Below are positions 33,410 to 41,813 of a stretch of DNA of 64,000 nt, piece by piece. The stretch is from CAVPJW01 sp963705525 (GTDB taxonomy: Bacteria > Acidobacteriota > Vicinamibacteria > Vicinamibacterales > CAVPJW01), in NCBI GenBank assembly GCA_963705525.1, contig CAVPJW010000003.1:434001-498000 (forward strand), read 5' to 3'. Each line of letters opens with the position of its first letter. Position 1 is the first letter of the stretch. The notes beneath the pieces were generated by a model that ran no database searches, was not told the DNA's origin, and saw nothing but the letters and a program-made list of their open reading frames with translations. The position numbers were made by a program, and so were the translations under genes.

Positions 33410-35253
33410 GATCGTGCGTCGGACTGGTTCAGAAAGGCGGAAATCACCGCGACCGCAGCGGGTGTCACGCCTGGAACCCGGAGCGCCTGGCCGAGGGTCT
33501 CGGGACGAATTGCGGTCAGCCTCTCGCGAACCTCGCGGGAGAGTCCGGGAATCCCCTCGTAGCGAAAAATCGAGGGGATCGGGCGCCGATCCTGATCGTG
33601 GCCTCGCTGCACCTCAAGCGCCTGACGGATGAGGTAGCCAGCATACTTGATCTCCGTCTCCAGGCTCGCCGCGTCAACGGCTCGGTTGAGGGCCGACAGC
33701 TCAAGCGGAATGCCCGCCCGCTGCAGATCCTCGATGCGCACACCGGGCTGGCAGAGATGGCGCTGAGCCGAACGCGATCCCGTCGGCGTCTTGACGGTCG
33801 ACCGACGAACCAATTCGAGGTTTCTGTTCAATCGGCCACGGCGCTCCAGGAACTGGTCCCATCGTTCATCGTCCACCAGACCGACGGCTCGTCCGTGCGG
33901 CGTCAGGCGGAGATCCGCGTTATCGATGCGCAGGAGCAATCGATACTCCGCGCGCGATGTAAACATGCGATAGGGCTCGAGACATCCCTTGGTGACGAGA
34001 TCGTCCACGAGGATCCCGATGTAGGCCTCGTCTCGGCCCAGTGTCAGTCCGCTCTTGCCCCGCACCCGCAGCGCGGCGTTGATGCCGGCGAGGATTCCCT
34101 GTGCCGCAGCCTCTTCATAGCCGGACGTGCCGTTGATCTGTCCCGCGAGGAACAGCCCAGGGACGCGCTTCGCTTCGAGCGAGGCGCCGAGCTCAGTGGG
34201 CTGGATGAAGTCGTATTCGACGGCGTACCCTGGCCGAAGGATCGTCGCGTCGTCCAGTCCCGGCAGCGTGTGAACAAGACGCTCTTGCACGTCGTGGGGG
34301 AGGCTCATCGAAAAGCCATTGACGTAAATCTCGCGGCTGTCACGTCCCTCGGGTTCGAGAATCACCTGGTGTCGTTCACGATCGGCGAAGCGGACAATCT
34401 TGTCTTCCAGTGAGGGACAGTATCTAGGGCCAATGCCCTTAATCTGGCCGTTGAAAAGCGGCGAATCGCTCAGATGATCGAGCACGATGCGACGGGTCTC
34501 TGCGTTCGTATATAACTGATAACAATAGACTTGATTGACGTTCACCTCGCCAGTCGTGAACGAAAATGGCGTCGGAGGCTCATCACCGCGCTGTTCCACG
34601 AACTGCCCTAGATGGACTCCTTTACTGAAATCGATGCTCTCTCGAAGCAACCGAGGCGGCGTCCCTGTCTTCAGGCGGCCCCACGAGAATCCCAGGCTCT
34701 TCAGAGACTCCGCGAGCACTCGCGATGGCGGTTCGTCGGCGCGGCCGGCTGGGCGACTGTCGCGGCCGACGTGCACCATGCCATTCAGGAACGTGCCCGT
34801 CGTGATGATGAGCGCGGAGCACGAAACGGCTCCACCATCTTCGAATTCCAGGCCGACGACGCGGCCATGGCCCACAAGAATGCGTCCCGCCCGTGCCACG
34901 AGCCATTCGATGGCAGGCTCCGACTCGAGCGCGGCCTTCATCCAGCATCCGTAGGTCTTCTTGTCCGCCTGCGCGCGCGGCGACCAGACGGCAGGACCAC
35001 GACTGCGATTGAGAAGCCGGAACTGAATGCCCGTCGCGTCGATCGCCCGTGCCATCAATCCGCCGAGCGCATCGATCTCGCGCACGAGATGACCCTTGGC
35101 CGTGCCACCGATGGCCGGATTGCAGGGCATGTGTGCCACCGCGTCGGGCGACAACGTGCAGAGTCCCACGCGACAACCCAGGCGCGACGCCGCCCATGCG
35201 GCCTCACACCCGGCGTGTCCGGCACCGACGACGATGACGTCGAATCGATCCAT
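33406..35253 (-). CDS. mnmG: tRNA uridine-5-carboxymethylaminomethyl modification enzyme MnmG (GidA)
   Basis: 615 residues. The FAD-binding start is FDVIVVGAGHAGCEAAWA, followed by MPCNPAIGGTAKGHLVREIDALGG, KTGTPPRLL, GIGPRYCPSLEDKIVRF and LFLAGQINGTSGYEEAAAQG. The C-terminal helical domain ends with FRYEGIPGLSREVRERL. MnmG works with MnmE to modify U34 of tRNA, and mnmE is next upstream. Confidence 0.97.
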   Translation of the reverse strand: MDRFDVIVVGAGHAGCEAAWAASRLGCRVGLCTLSPDAVAHMPCNPAIGGTAKGHLVREIDALGGLMARAIDATGIQFRLLNRSRGPAVWSPRAQADKKTYGCWMKAALESEPAIEWLVARAGRILVGHGRVVGLEFEDGGAVSCSALIITTGTFLNGMVHVGRDSRPAGRADEPPSRVLAESLKSLGFSWGRLKTGTPPRLLRESIDFSKGVHLGQFVEQRGDEPPTPFSFTTGEVNVNQVYCYQLYTNAETRRIVLDHLSDSPLFNGQIKGIGPRYCPSLEDKIVRFADRERHQVILEPEGRDSREIYVNGFSMSLPHDVQERLVHTLPGLDDATILRPGYAVEYDFIQPTELGASLEAKRVPGLFLAGQINGTSGYEEAAAQGILAGINAALRVRGKSGLTLGRDEAYIGILVDDLVTKGCLEPYRMFTSRAEYRLLLRIDNADLRLTPHGRAVGLVDDERWDQFLERRGRLNRNLELVRRSTVKTPTGSRSAQRHLCQPGVRIEDLQRAGIPLELSALNRAVDAASLETEIKYAGYLIRQALEVQRGHDQDRRPIPSIFRYEGIPGLSREVRERLTAIRPETLGQALRVPGVTPAAVAVISAFLNQSDARS

Positions 35254-35269
35254 GGGTGGATGAGAGTAC

Positions 35270-35290
35270 TTCAGGCTCCAGGCTTCAGGC
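35270..35290. repeat. Three tandem heptads TTCAGGC/TCCAGGC/TTCAGGC
   Basis: Three consecutive 7-base units lie in the short gap between mnmE and mnmG. They resemble in form, though not in sequence, the heptads between atpD and atpC. Confidence 0.6.
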
Positions 35291-35352
35291 TACCGGAACC
35301 GATAGCCCTCCCGGTTCTTCCGAGAGCCAGCAGCCTGCAGCCCGAAGCCTTC

Positions 35353-36723
35353 TTATTTTCCGATGCAGAACCGCTCGAAGATGTGCCTCAGCACGTCGTC
35401 TGGCGTGCGGCGGCCTGTGATCTCTTCGAACGCCGCGCGGCTGTCTTGAAGGTCGGCCAGGATGAATTCTTCCGAGAGGGGACTCGTGGCGGTCGTCGCG
35501 GCGAGCGCGTGACGGATCGACTCATCCGCGCGTTTCATGAGATCGATGTGGCGGATGTTCGTGATAGCGGGGGAGTCGTTGACGTTCTCGCAACCTCCAA
35601 CGATCGCGCTCACGAGGGGCGCGATCGCATGGATGCCGTCTCCTGTCTCGACTGAGACGCTGATCGCGCGGTCGTCCGTCGCCAGCCGATCCGTCGACCA
35701 GGCGGGCGGGAGGTCGATCTTGTTCACGACAATCAGACGAGCACTTGATAGAGTCGCGCTCAGCAACTGCTCGTCTGATCGATCGAGCGGCCGCGATCGA
35801 TCGAGCACGAGGAGCACGAGGTTCGCGACCGAGAGAGCCTGACGCGCCCGTGCCACGCCTTCGGCTTCAACGACATCAACTGTGTCCTGAATACCCGCCG
35901 AGTCCACCAGATGGACCCGAATCCCGTCCATCTCGGCGAGATCGCCAACCAGATCGCGCGTCGTCCCAGGCTGGTCCGTCACGATCGCGCGCGGCGCACC
36001 GAGCAGAGCATTGAAGAGACTCGACTTGCCCACATTCGGCTTACCGGCGATCACCACCTGAAGGCCCTCGCGGATCATGCGCCCGCGGCGCGCGTCGGCG
36101 AGAAGCGTCGAGACCTGGCCGGCGATTGCCGTCAGCTCTTGCCTCACCTGTTCGCGCGTGACGAAGTGAAATCCTTCATCCGGAAAATCGATGGACGCTT
36201 CGAGGCGCGCGATGAGATCGAAGAGGCGCCGATCGATGTCGCCAATCGTCGTAGTCAGGGTGCCATTCAACTGATCGAACGCCGCGCGAGCCTGGAGCGG
36301 AGTGACCGCGTCGATCAAATCGGCCACCGCCTCGGCCTGCACGAGATCCATGCGGCCGGACAGAAACGCCCGAAGCGTGAACTCACCAGGCTCGGCCAAC
36401 CTCGCACCGGCGTGCATCGCAGCCTTCAGGATTTCCCGCAGGACAACAGGGCTGCCATGCGCGCTGATCTCCACGACGGCCTGTCCCGTGTAGGAAGCCG
36501 GAGCGGGGAAGAACGTGACAATGACCTGGTCCAGGGGCCGTGCACGATGGCGCGGCGAGACGATGCGCGACAACGTCGCACTCCTTGGAGACAGGGGCTC
36601 GGTGCGATCAAGAAGCACCTGCGCTATTCGGCTCGCGTCCGGTCCGCTGATGCGAACGATGCCAAGGCCTCCGCGACCAGGAGGCGTCGCGATTGCGACG
36701 ATGGTGTCGTCACCGGAGAACAT
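35353..36723 (-). CDS. mnmE: tRNA modification GTPase MnmE (TrmE)
   Basis: 456 residues from ATG 36723. DDTIVAIATPPGRGGLGIVRISG is the conserved N terminus. The G domain has GKPNVGKSSLFNALLG, a DSAG switch region and NKID, and the C terminus is FERFCIGK, the invariant C-x-G-K motif. It pairs with MnmG. The frame stays open well upstream of 36723 but that reading is not MnmE-like. Confidence 0.96.
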   Translation of the reverse strand: MFSGDDTIVAIATPPGRGGLGIVRISGPDASRIAQVLLDRTEPLSPRSATLSRIVSPRHRARPLDQVIVTFFPAPASYTGQAVVEISAHGSPVVLREILKAAMHAGARLAEPGEFTLRAFLSGRMDLVQAEAVADLIDAVTPLQARAAFDQLNGTLTTTIGDIDRRLFDLIARLEASIDFPDEGFHFVTREQVRQELTAIAGQVSTLLADARRGRMIREGLQVVIAGKPNVGKSSLFNALLGAPRAIVTDQPGTTRDLVGDLAEMDGIRVHLVDSAGIQDTVDVVEAEGVARARQALSVANLVLLVLDRSRPLDRSDEQLLSATLSSARLIVVNKIDLPPAWSTDRLATDDRAISVSVETGDGIHAIAPLVSAIVGGCENVNDSPAITNIRHIDLMKRADESIRHALAATTATSPLSEEFILADLQDSRAAFEEITGRRTPDDVLRHIFERFCIGK

Positions 36724-36797
36724 GGAGAGGGCAGAACTGATAGATGATCGCTGAAGCCGGAGCGTTCCGGGCGAAAGCCCGATGCAGCCTACACAGC

Positions 36798-37259
36798 CTA
36801 CAGCTTCCGGGCGGAAATGATGACCGTCTTCAGTCGCGCATCGCCGATGCTCTCCGACGCGACCGTTGGATCCTCGGCGACGGCCAGATGAACGATTCGG
36901 CGTTCGTACGGATTGAGCGGGCCAATCTGCTGTTCGACGCCGGTTTCCTTCGCGCGCGCGGCGAGAAACTGCGCCATCTTGCGGAGCTCCGCATCCTTGT
37001 CCTGACGAAAGCCGAGACAGTCGAGGTGAAGGCGATCGTCGCCGAGCTGACGGCGAAAGGCGGACTCCGTCAGGTGCTGGAGGGCGCTCAGCGCTTCGCC
37101 GCGCCGCCAGAGCAAGGCTTCGCCTCCGTCGCCGCGGAGGTCCACTCTGAGGCCGTCTTCCGCCTTGCTCACCGTGGCTTCGAGCGACAGTCCCATCGCT
37201 CCCGTCACCTTGCCAAGGAACTCGACAATCTGGGCGCTGACATCCGCAGGCTTCGTCAT
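36798..37259 (-). CDS. jag: R3H/KH RNA-binding protein (Jag/KhpB-like)
   Basis: 153 residues. A KH-like N-terminal part (LRVDLRGDGGEALLWRRGEALSALQHLTE) is followed by an R3H domain with NPYERRIVHLAVAED and VASESIGDARLKTVII. The separate Jag-N domain of Gram-positive members is absent. The gene sits between yidC and mnmE, its usual place, and its start overlaps the yidC stop by 4 bases. Confidence 0.9.
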   Translation of the reverse strand: MTKPADVSAQIVEFLGKVTGAMGLSLEATVSKAEDGLRVDLRGDGGEALLWRRGEALSALQHLTESAFRRQLGDDRLHLDCLGFRQDKDAELRKMAQFLAARAKETGVEQQIGPLNPYERRIVHLAVAEDPTVASESIGDARLKTVIISARKL

Positions 37260-38968
37260 GGCTTAGCTCCACCAAGCTTCTTCAGCCGCCGCTCCGCCGC
37301 GGGACGCATCGTGCGGACGGCAGGAGGGCCGATCAGACGGTTGGTCACGTGCTGCTGGCCGATCGCCCACAGATTGCTGACCAGCCAGTAGAGCACGAGG
37401 CCGCTCGGGGCCCACAAGAACATGAACGTGAACACGAGCGGCATGACCATCATCATCCGCTGCTGCACCGGATCCGCCGTGCTCGGCGTCATCTTCTGCT
37501 GAATCACCATCGTGATGCCCATGAGGATCGGGGTCACATAGAGCGGATCGTGCACGGACAGATCGGTGATCCATCCAAAAAACGGGGCACCGCGAATCTC
37601 GATCGCGACGGACAGCAGCGAGTAGAACGCGAACAGCACCGGCATCGTCAGGAGCATCGGGACGCACCCGCTCGCCGGATTGACTCCCCGGGCCCGGTAG
37701 AGGTCCATCAGTTCCTGGTTCATCTTCTGACGTTCGGGATCGGTCGTCTTGAACTTCGCATAGCGATCCTGGATCGACTTCACCTCGGGCTGGAGTTCCT
37801 GCATCTTGCGCATGGAAACGACGCTCTTGTGGCGGAGCGGGAACATGGCGGCATTGATCAGGATGGTGAGGATGATGATCGACCAGCCGAAGTTGCCCAC
37901 ATGGCCGTTGATCCACTTGAGCGATCTCAGGAGCGGGACGACGAGCCACGAGAACCAGCCGAAGTTGATCGCGCGAACCAGATCCTTGTCAACCGCAGAC
38001 AGAACATCGAAATCTTTAGGTCCGATGAAATAGCGCGCGCCCGTTGGCGGGCTCGGATATCGGGCGCTGTACGACACCAGGTGACGCTCAGTCGATCCCG
38101 CAGGCGGAAGCGGCACGGGCGTGTATTCCACCGTCAGGTTTCCGGGCCTGACGGCCGCCGACAGGAAGTAGTGATCATCAACGCCGGCGAAGGTCACGCT
38201 ACCGCTATAGATGCTTTGCTTCGCCAGCGCGCTTGCCGACAACCGTTGAATCTTGTTATCGAGGTAGATGATGCCTTCCGGCTGCTGCGTGTAACGGCTC
38301 GATCCGTTCGTGGGGACGGTGGCATCGCCAAGCGCGGGACCCCATCGAACAATCGGATTGAGTGGCTGCCCGTCTTCGCTCACCTCGGCGCTCAGCGCGA
38401 CCGTATAGGCGTTGGGTTCAAACGCATAGCTCTTTCGCGCGTGCAACGCTCCCGCCTCGCCGTATTCGAAGACGAGCGTCGCGGCGCTTTGTCGTGCGTC
38501 AATCGTTGACGAACCGCTCGTCACTTGAAAGAGCGCTCCGTCGAGCCGCGCTGTAAGATCCGGTTTTCCCAAATCGAGAGAGAACGGGCGCGGGTTCGTT
38601 GCGGCGAGCCCCATCGGCACAAGCTCGAGCGGTCGCTTGTGATCGTCGAGATAGTGCTTGAGCTTCCAGCTCTTGAGTATCGCGCCGCGATTGCTGAACA
38701 CCGCCGTTACGGTCTGCGTTTCGACCGTGACGTCCTGCTCTGCGGAATCGGCCTCGATAGCCACGACCTGACTCGTCGCCGGCGGGCTGGCTCCGATCGA
38801 ACCTGGGGTCGACGCGGGCGCGCTCGGCGCCTGTTCGGTTGCGACTGGGGCGGGAACCGTGGCTGTCGTCGTTTTGGGTTTCGGCGGCGTGGGCTTCACG
38901 AAAAACGCCTGATACCCGTACAGGACCAGGAACGAGAGGAACACGGCAAGGAAAACGCGCTTTTCCAT
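37256..38968 (-). CDS. yidC: Membrane protein insertase YidC
   Basis: 570 residues. An N-terminal anchor (VFLAVFLSFLVLYGYQAFFV) and a Pro/Thr/Ala linker lead to a large periplasmic domain, then the conserved insertase core beginning FGWSIIILTILINAAMFPLRHKS. VPMLLTMPVLFAFYSLL and VMPLVFTFMFLWAPSGLVLYWLVSNLW follow. This is the Gram-negative form. It follows yidD by 6 bases. Confidence 0.96.
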   Translation of the reverse strand: MEKRVFLAVFLSFLVLYGYQAFFVKPTPPKPKTTTATVPAPVATEQAPSAPASTPGSIGASPPATSQVVAIEADSAEQDVTVETQTVTAVFSNRGAILKSWKLKHYLDDHKRPLELVPMGLAATNPRPFSLDLGKPDLTARLDGALFQVTSGSSTIDARQSAATLVFEYGEAGALHARKSYAFEPNAYTVALSAEVSEDGQPLNPIVRWGPALGDATVPTNGSSRYTQQPEGIIYLDNKIQRLSASALAKQSIYSGSVTFAGVDDHYFLSAAVRPGNLTVEYTPVPLPPAGSTERHLVSYSARYPSPPTGARYFIGPKDFDVLSAVDKDLVRAINFGWFSWLVVPLLRSLKWINGHVGNFGWSIIILTILINAAMFPLRHKSVVSMRKMQELQPEVKSIQDRYAKFKTTDPERQKMNQELMDLYRARGVNPASGCVPMLLTMPVLFAFYSLLSVAIEIRGAPFFGWITDLSVHDPLYVTPILMGITMVIQQKMTPSTADPVQQRMMMVMPLVFTFMFLWAPSGLVLYWLVSNLWAIGQQHVTNRLIGPPAVRTMRPAAERRLKKLGGAKP

Positions 38969-38974
38969 GGAGGC

Positions 38975-39262
38975 TCAGACGGATCGGGACCGCTCGGGCT
39001 GAATCGGCGGCGCTGGAACGGGGTCGACTCCGGCGCGCGCAAAGGGATGGCATCGCGCCAGTCGAGCCAGTGCGAGAGCCGAGCCGCGAAGCGCACCGTG
39101 CGTCGCAATCGCTTCCCTGGCGTAATCCGAGCACGAGGGCGTGAACCGGCACGATCCCGCGAAGAGCGGCGAGAGCAGGATCTTGTAGATCTTGAGCGCG
39201 GCAAGGAGCGCAATCGTCAGAACGCTGGATCTGCCCCTATCGAGCGCGTGTTCGCCGACCAC
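38975..39262 (-). CDS. yidD: Membrane protein insertion efficiency factor YidD
   Basis: About 95 residues. LKIYKILLSPLFAGSCRFTPSCSDYAREAI is the family signature with its conserved cysteines, followed by RLARCHPFARAGVDPVP. The start is uncertain: GTG 39262 overlaps the end of rnpA by 26 bases; a CTG near the core is an alternative; further upstream starts lie deep inside rnpA. Confidence 0.88.
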   Translation of the reverse strand: MVGEHALDRGRSSVLTIALLAALKIYKILLSPLFAGSCRFTPSCSDYAREAIATHGALRGSALALARLARCHPFARAGVDPVPAPPIQPERSRSV

Positions 39263-39587
39263 GGGCGAGGGCCGTTTGGAGTTCTGCTTCAAGGAGAGCG
39301 AATTTCGCACCAAAGACATCAGACTGCGGCACCACCACGACATCGACGCCAGGAGCGGGTTTCTGTTGCCGAAACGCCGCGCGGACGAGGCGCTTGGCTC
39401 GATTGCGCTGGACGGCGCCGCCCAGCTTGCGGCTGGCGGCCACGCCGAGACGCGCCACGGGCAGATCGTTTGGCAGGACGAACACCGTCATCAAGCGGCT
39501 GCGGATGCGAACACCGCGCTCGTACGCCTGCTTGAAATCGGCCCGCCGCTTGATCCGTTCTCCGGGTGTCAGCCGCTGGCTCCTCAC
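39237..39587 (-). CDS. rnpA: Ribonuclease P protein component
   Basis: 116 residues. RIKRRADFKQAYERG, the conserved strand MTVFVLPN, and the RNR-type motif GGAVQRNRAKRLVRAAFRQ identify the protein subunit of RNase P, which helps mature the 5' ends of tRNAs. It follows rpmH directly as in most bacteria. Confidence 0.94.
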   Translation of the reverse strand: MRSQRLTPGERIKRRADFKQAYERGVRIRSRLMTVFVLPNDLPVARLGVAASRKLGGAVQRNRAKRLVRAAFRQQKPAPGVDVVVVPQSDVFGAKFALLEAELQTALARGRRTRAR

Positions 39588-39615
39588 GACTGGACTCGGG
39601 GGCCGGGCTGCCGAG

Positions 39616-39759
39616 TCACTCCGAGGAAACCGTCAGCCGCTTCCGCCCCTTGGCGCGCCGGCGCTTGAGCACCAGACGGCCATTCTTCCTCTTCATCCTC
39701 ACGAGAAAGCCGTGCGTGCGACGCCGATGACGATTGTTGGGTTGAAAGGTCCGTTTCAT
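39616..39759 (-). CDS. rpmH: 50S ribosomal protein L34
   Basis: 47 residues: MKRTFQPNNRHRRRTHGF at the start and RRRAKGRKRLTVS near the end, the standard L34 sequence. ATG 39759 is chosen because upstream in-frame residues are unlike L34. It is the first gene on the left side of the strand switch. Confidence 0.96.
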   Translation of the reverse strand: MKRTFQPNNRHRRRTHGFLVRMKRKNGRLVLKRRRAKGRKRLTVSSE

Positions 39760-39900
39760 GCCATCAATCCTGAAGCCGGACAAGGCAGGACACCTGCCGC
39801 CGGACACCACATTTTTCGAGCGAGAGAACTTTTAATACTAGCCAACGCCTGTGAGGGGTGTCAACGAAAGCATCCTGACTCGCGGCGAGCACTTCCGCGG

Positions 39901-39936
39901 CCGGCCGTGGCTCGCTGCGCGGAGAGCCACGGCCGG
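39901..39936. repeat. Perfect 13-bp inverted repeat in the rpmH-dnaA gap
   Basis: CCGGCCGTGGCTC (39901-39913) and GAGCCACGGCCGG (39924-39936) are exact complements with a 10-base loop. No T-run follows on either strand. Confidence 0.75.
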
Positions 39937-40019
39937 GGGACTGTGTTACAGTCTCGCCTTCCGCCCGCCACCGAACGGTTCCGGGGGAGGAAGTGGATGA
40001 ATTTGGTCTCCTCCCAGAG

Positions 40020-40051
40020 ATTTCCACACCTGTGGAAAAAACTGTGGAAAA
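40020..40051. promoter_or_regulatory. Cluster of three DnaA-box-like sites upstream of dnaA
   Basis: TGTGGAAAA at 40031-40039 and 40043-40051 read TTTTCCACA on the other strand, an exact fit to TTWTNCACA. ATTTCCACA at 40020-40028 on the plus strand is one base off. The tight arrangement suggests DnaA binding for origin function or dnaA autoregulation. Confidence 0.7.
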
Positions 40052-40174
40052 TCCTAGGAATCCAGCCCCTCACCTCCGGAGAACCCTGTAAAATCGGGCC
40101 TTGGCTCGCGGTAGGTGACCCGGAAAGCCCACGGAATGGCGCTTCTTGGGGGAATAGTGGGAAGCCCTGATTCA

Positions 40175-40190
40175 GTCACCTCCTGGTGAC
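40175..40190 (+). repeat. Small inverted repeat before the dnaA start
   Basis: GTCACC-TCCT-GGTGAC, ending 21 bases before the dnaA ATG. No strong Shine-Dalgarno site is visible nearby, so the hairpin could influence translation. Confidence 0.35.
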
Positions 40191-40211
40191 ACGCCTCGAG
40201 CCAAAGCCGAC

Positions 40212-41552
40212 ATGGCGACCGCCAACATCTGGGACGAAGTGCTCCTCCGGGTTCAAACCAAGGTGAACCAGCACAGCTTTTACCAATGGTTCCGACCAAC
40301 GTCGTTGGTCGACGACCAGGGCACATCGGTCACGGTTCGGGTGCCAAGCGTGCTCTTCCGCGACTGGCTCAAGAAACACTATTCGGGGGTTATTTCAGAG
40401 GCGATGATTGAGGTGAATCGGCCCGGCACGACCATCGCATTTGTGGCCGACGCCAGAGCCGAAGGTATGAGTGAGCCCGAGTTGCCGCCGGACCCCAACA
40501 GGGGAGCCGAACCGGTCGTGTCGCATTCAGCGACACCACACGGACTCAATCCCCGTTACACCTTCGATACCTTCATTGTCGGGCCCTCGAACCAGTTCGC
40601 GCATGCCGCCTGTCGAGCCGTCGCGGAGGCGCCGTCGCGCGCCTACAATCCGCTGTTCATGTATGGTGGTGTCGGTCTGGGCAAGACGCACCTCATGCAC
40701 GCCGTCGGGCACTACGTGCTTCAGCACGGCAGAAATCTCAAACTCACGTACATCTCGTCCGAGCGTTTCATCAACGAGTTCATCAATGCCGTGCGCTACG
40801 ATCGCGTGCTCGACTTCCGCGAGCGGTATCGCACGGTTGACGTGCTGCTTGTGGACGATATTCAGTTTCTCGCGGGGAAGGAAGGAACGCAGGCCGAGTT
40901 TTTCCACACCTTCAATTCCCTCCACGAATCAACGAAGCAGATCGTTGTGAGCAGCGACTGTCCGCCTCACGAGATTCCGACGCTCGAAGAGCGGCTGCGG
41001 TCACGATTCGGATGGGGTTTGATCGCCGATATCCAGCCACCGGATCTCGAGACCAAAGTGGCAATTCTGAAGAAGAAGGCGGAGGCCGAGGCCGTCCCCC
41101 TTCCTGACAATGTGGCGATGTATATCGCGGGGCGGATCAAGTCCAACGTCCGGGAACTCGAGGGATCGCTCATCAGGTTGATCGCATACGCCTCTCTCAC
41201 CGGGCGTGAGATCACGCTCGACCTGGCTCAGGAGGTTCTGCGCAACGTCCTGGATCATGACGAACGGATTGTCACCATCGAGAGCATCCAGAAATTCGTG
41301 GCCGACTACTATCAGTTGAAGCTGACCGAGCTGAAATCGCGAAACAACTCCAAGTCGGTCGCCATGCCGAGGCAGGTGGCGATGTACCTGTGCAAGTCGC
41401 TGACCCACAAATCTCTGCCGGAGATCGGCCGCAGCTTTGGCGGGAAGCATCACTCCACGGTTATTCACTCGATTCGCAAGGTGGAAGAGCTTCGAAAGAA
41501 TGATGCGGCTTTCAACAGCCTGGTTACGAATTTTCTGGAGACTTTTCATTGA
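40212..41552 (+). CDS. dnaA: Chromosomal replication initiator DnaA
   Basis: 446 residues. Domain I begins with IWDEVLLRVQTKVNQHSFYQW, and domain III starts at YTFDTFIVGPSNQFAHAA. Walker A is GGVGLGKTHLMHAVG, Walker B LLVDDIQFLAGKE, with the sensor and helicase-like region after it. Domain IV ends with SLPEIGRSFGGKHHSTVIHSI. The DNA-contact motif reads GGKHHSTV where E. coli has GGRDHTTV. DnaA opens the origin; candidate boxes lie on both sides of the gene. Confidence 0.97.
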   Translation: MATANIWDEVLLRVQTKVNQHSFYQWFRPTSLVDDQGTSVTVRVPSVLFRDWLKKHYSGVISEAMIEVNRPGTTIAFVADARAEGMSEPELPPDPNRGAEPVVSHSATPHGLNPRYTFDTFIVGPSNQFAHAACRAVAEAPSRAYNPLFMYGGVGLGKTHLMHAVGHYVLQHGRNLKLTYISSERFINEFINAVRYDRVLDFRERYRTVDVLLVDDIQFLAGKEGTQAEFFHTFNSLHESTKQIVVSSDCPPHEIPTLEERLRSRFGWGLIADIQPPDLETKVAILKKKAEAEAVPLPDNVAMYIAGRIKSNVRELEGSLIRLIAYASLTGREITLDLAQEVLRNVLDHDERIVTIESIQKFVADYYQLKLTELKSRNNSKSVAMPRQVAMYLCKSLTHKSLPEIGRSFGGKHHSTVIHSIRKVEELRKNDAAFNSLVTNFLETFH

Positions 41553-41760
41553 AATCCACAGTTTCCACAGGGCTGGTCAAGGGGGGGCTGTGCCCGGGTT
41601 ACGGACCGCTGTTGGTCCACAATGGCAGACCCGGTCGGGCTCCGGCGATCGACGAAAAACGCACAGTTTAAGCTGTTCCAGAAAAAGGAGTAATCGGCTC
41701 GCTCAACTTTTCAACACACCTCTTTTCTTATATAATTTTCTTACTCACTTTTTCACTCTT
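41552..41760. promoter_or_regulatory. Candidate oriC (DnaA-box-like sites and AT-rich unwinding region)
   Basis: Directly after dnaA are AAATCCACA (41552-41560) and GTTTCCACA (41561-41569), two adjacent box-like sites. From about 41703 to 41759 the sequence is strongly AT-rich and pyrimidine-biased, ending the gap before dnaN. It also includes TATAAT at 41731-41736, which may be the dnaN -10. Position between dnaA and dnaN and the gene-strand switch nearby support an origin. Confidence 0.65.
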
Positions 41761-41813
41761 CCCGTAAGTACCGCGGGGCCATCCCAGCAACCGCGAATTG
41801 AGGTCAGCCAGCC

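Larger units (their letters stand above)
39760..40211. other. rpmH-dnaA divergent intergenic region
   Basis: About 450 bases without a gene, between divergently transcribed rpmH and dnaA. It contains a 13-bp inverted repeat (39901-39936), three DnaA-box-like sites (40020-40051) and a 6-bp inverted repeat just before dnaA (40175-40190). It must also hold the promoters of both genes, though no clear pair of boxes was picked out. Confidence 0.75.

Noticed and set aside
36724..37275. N-terminal extension of MnmE up to 37275
   Set aside because: The extra residues overlap the jag gene and do not resemble MnmE, whose conserved N terminus starts at 36723.
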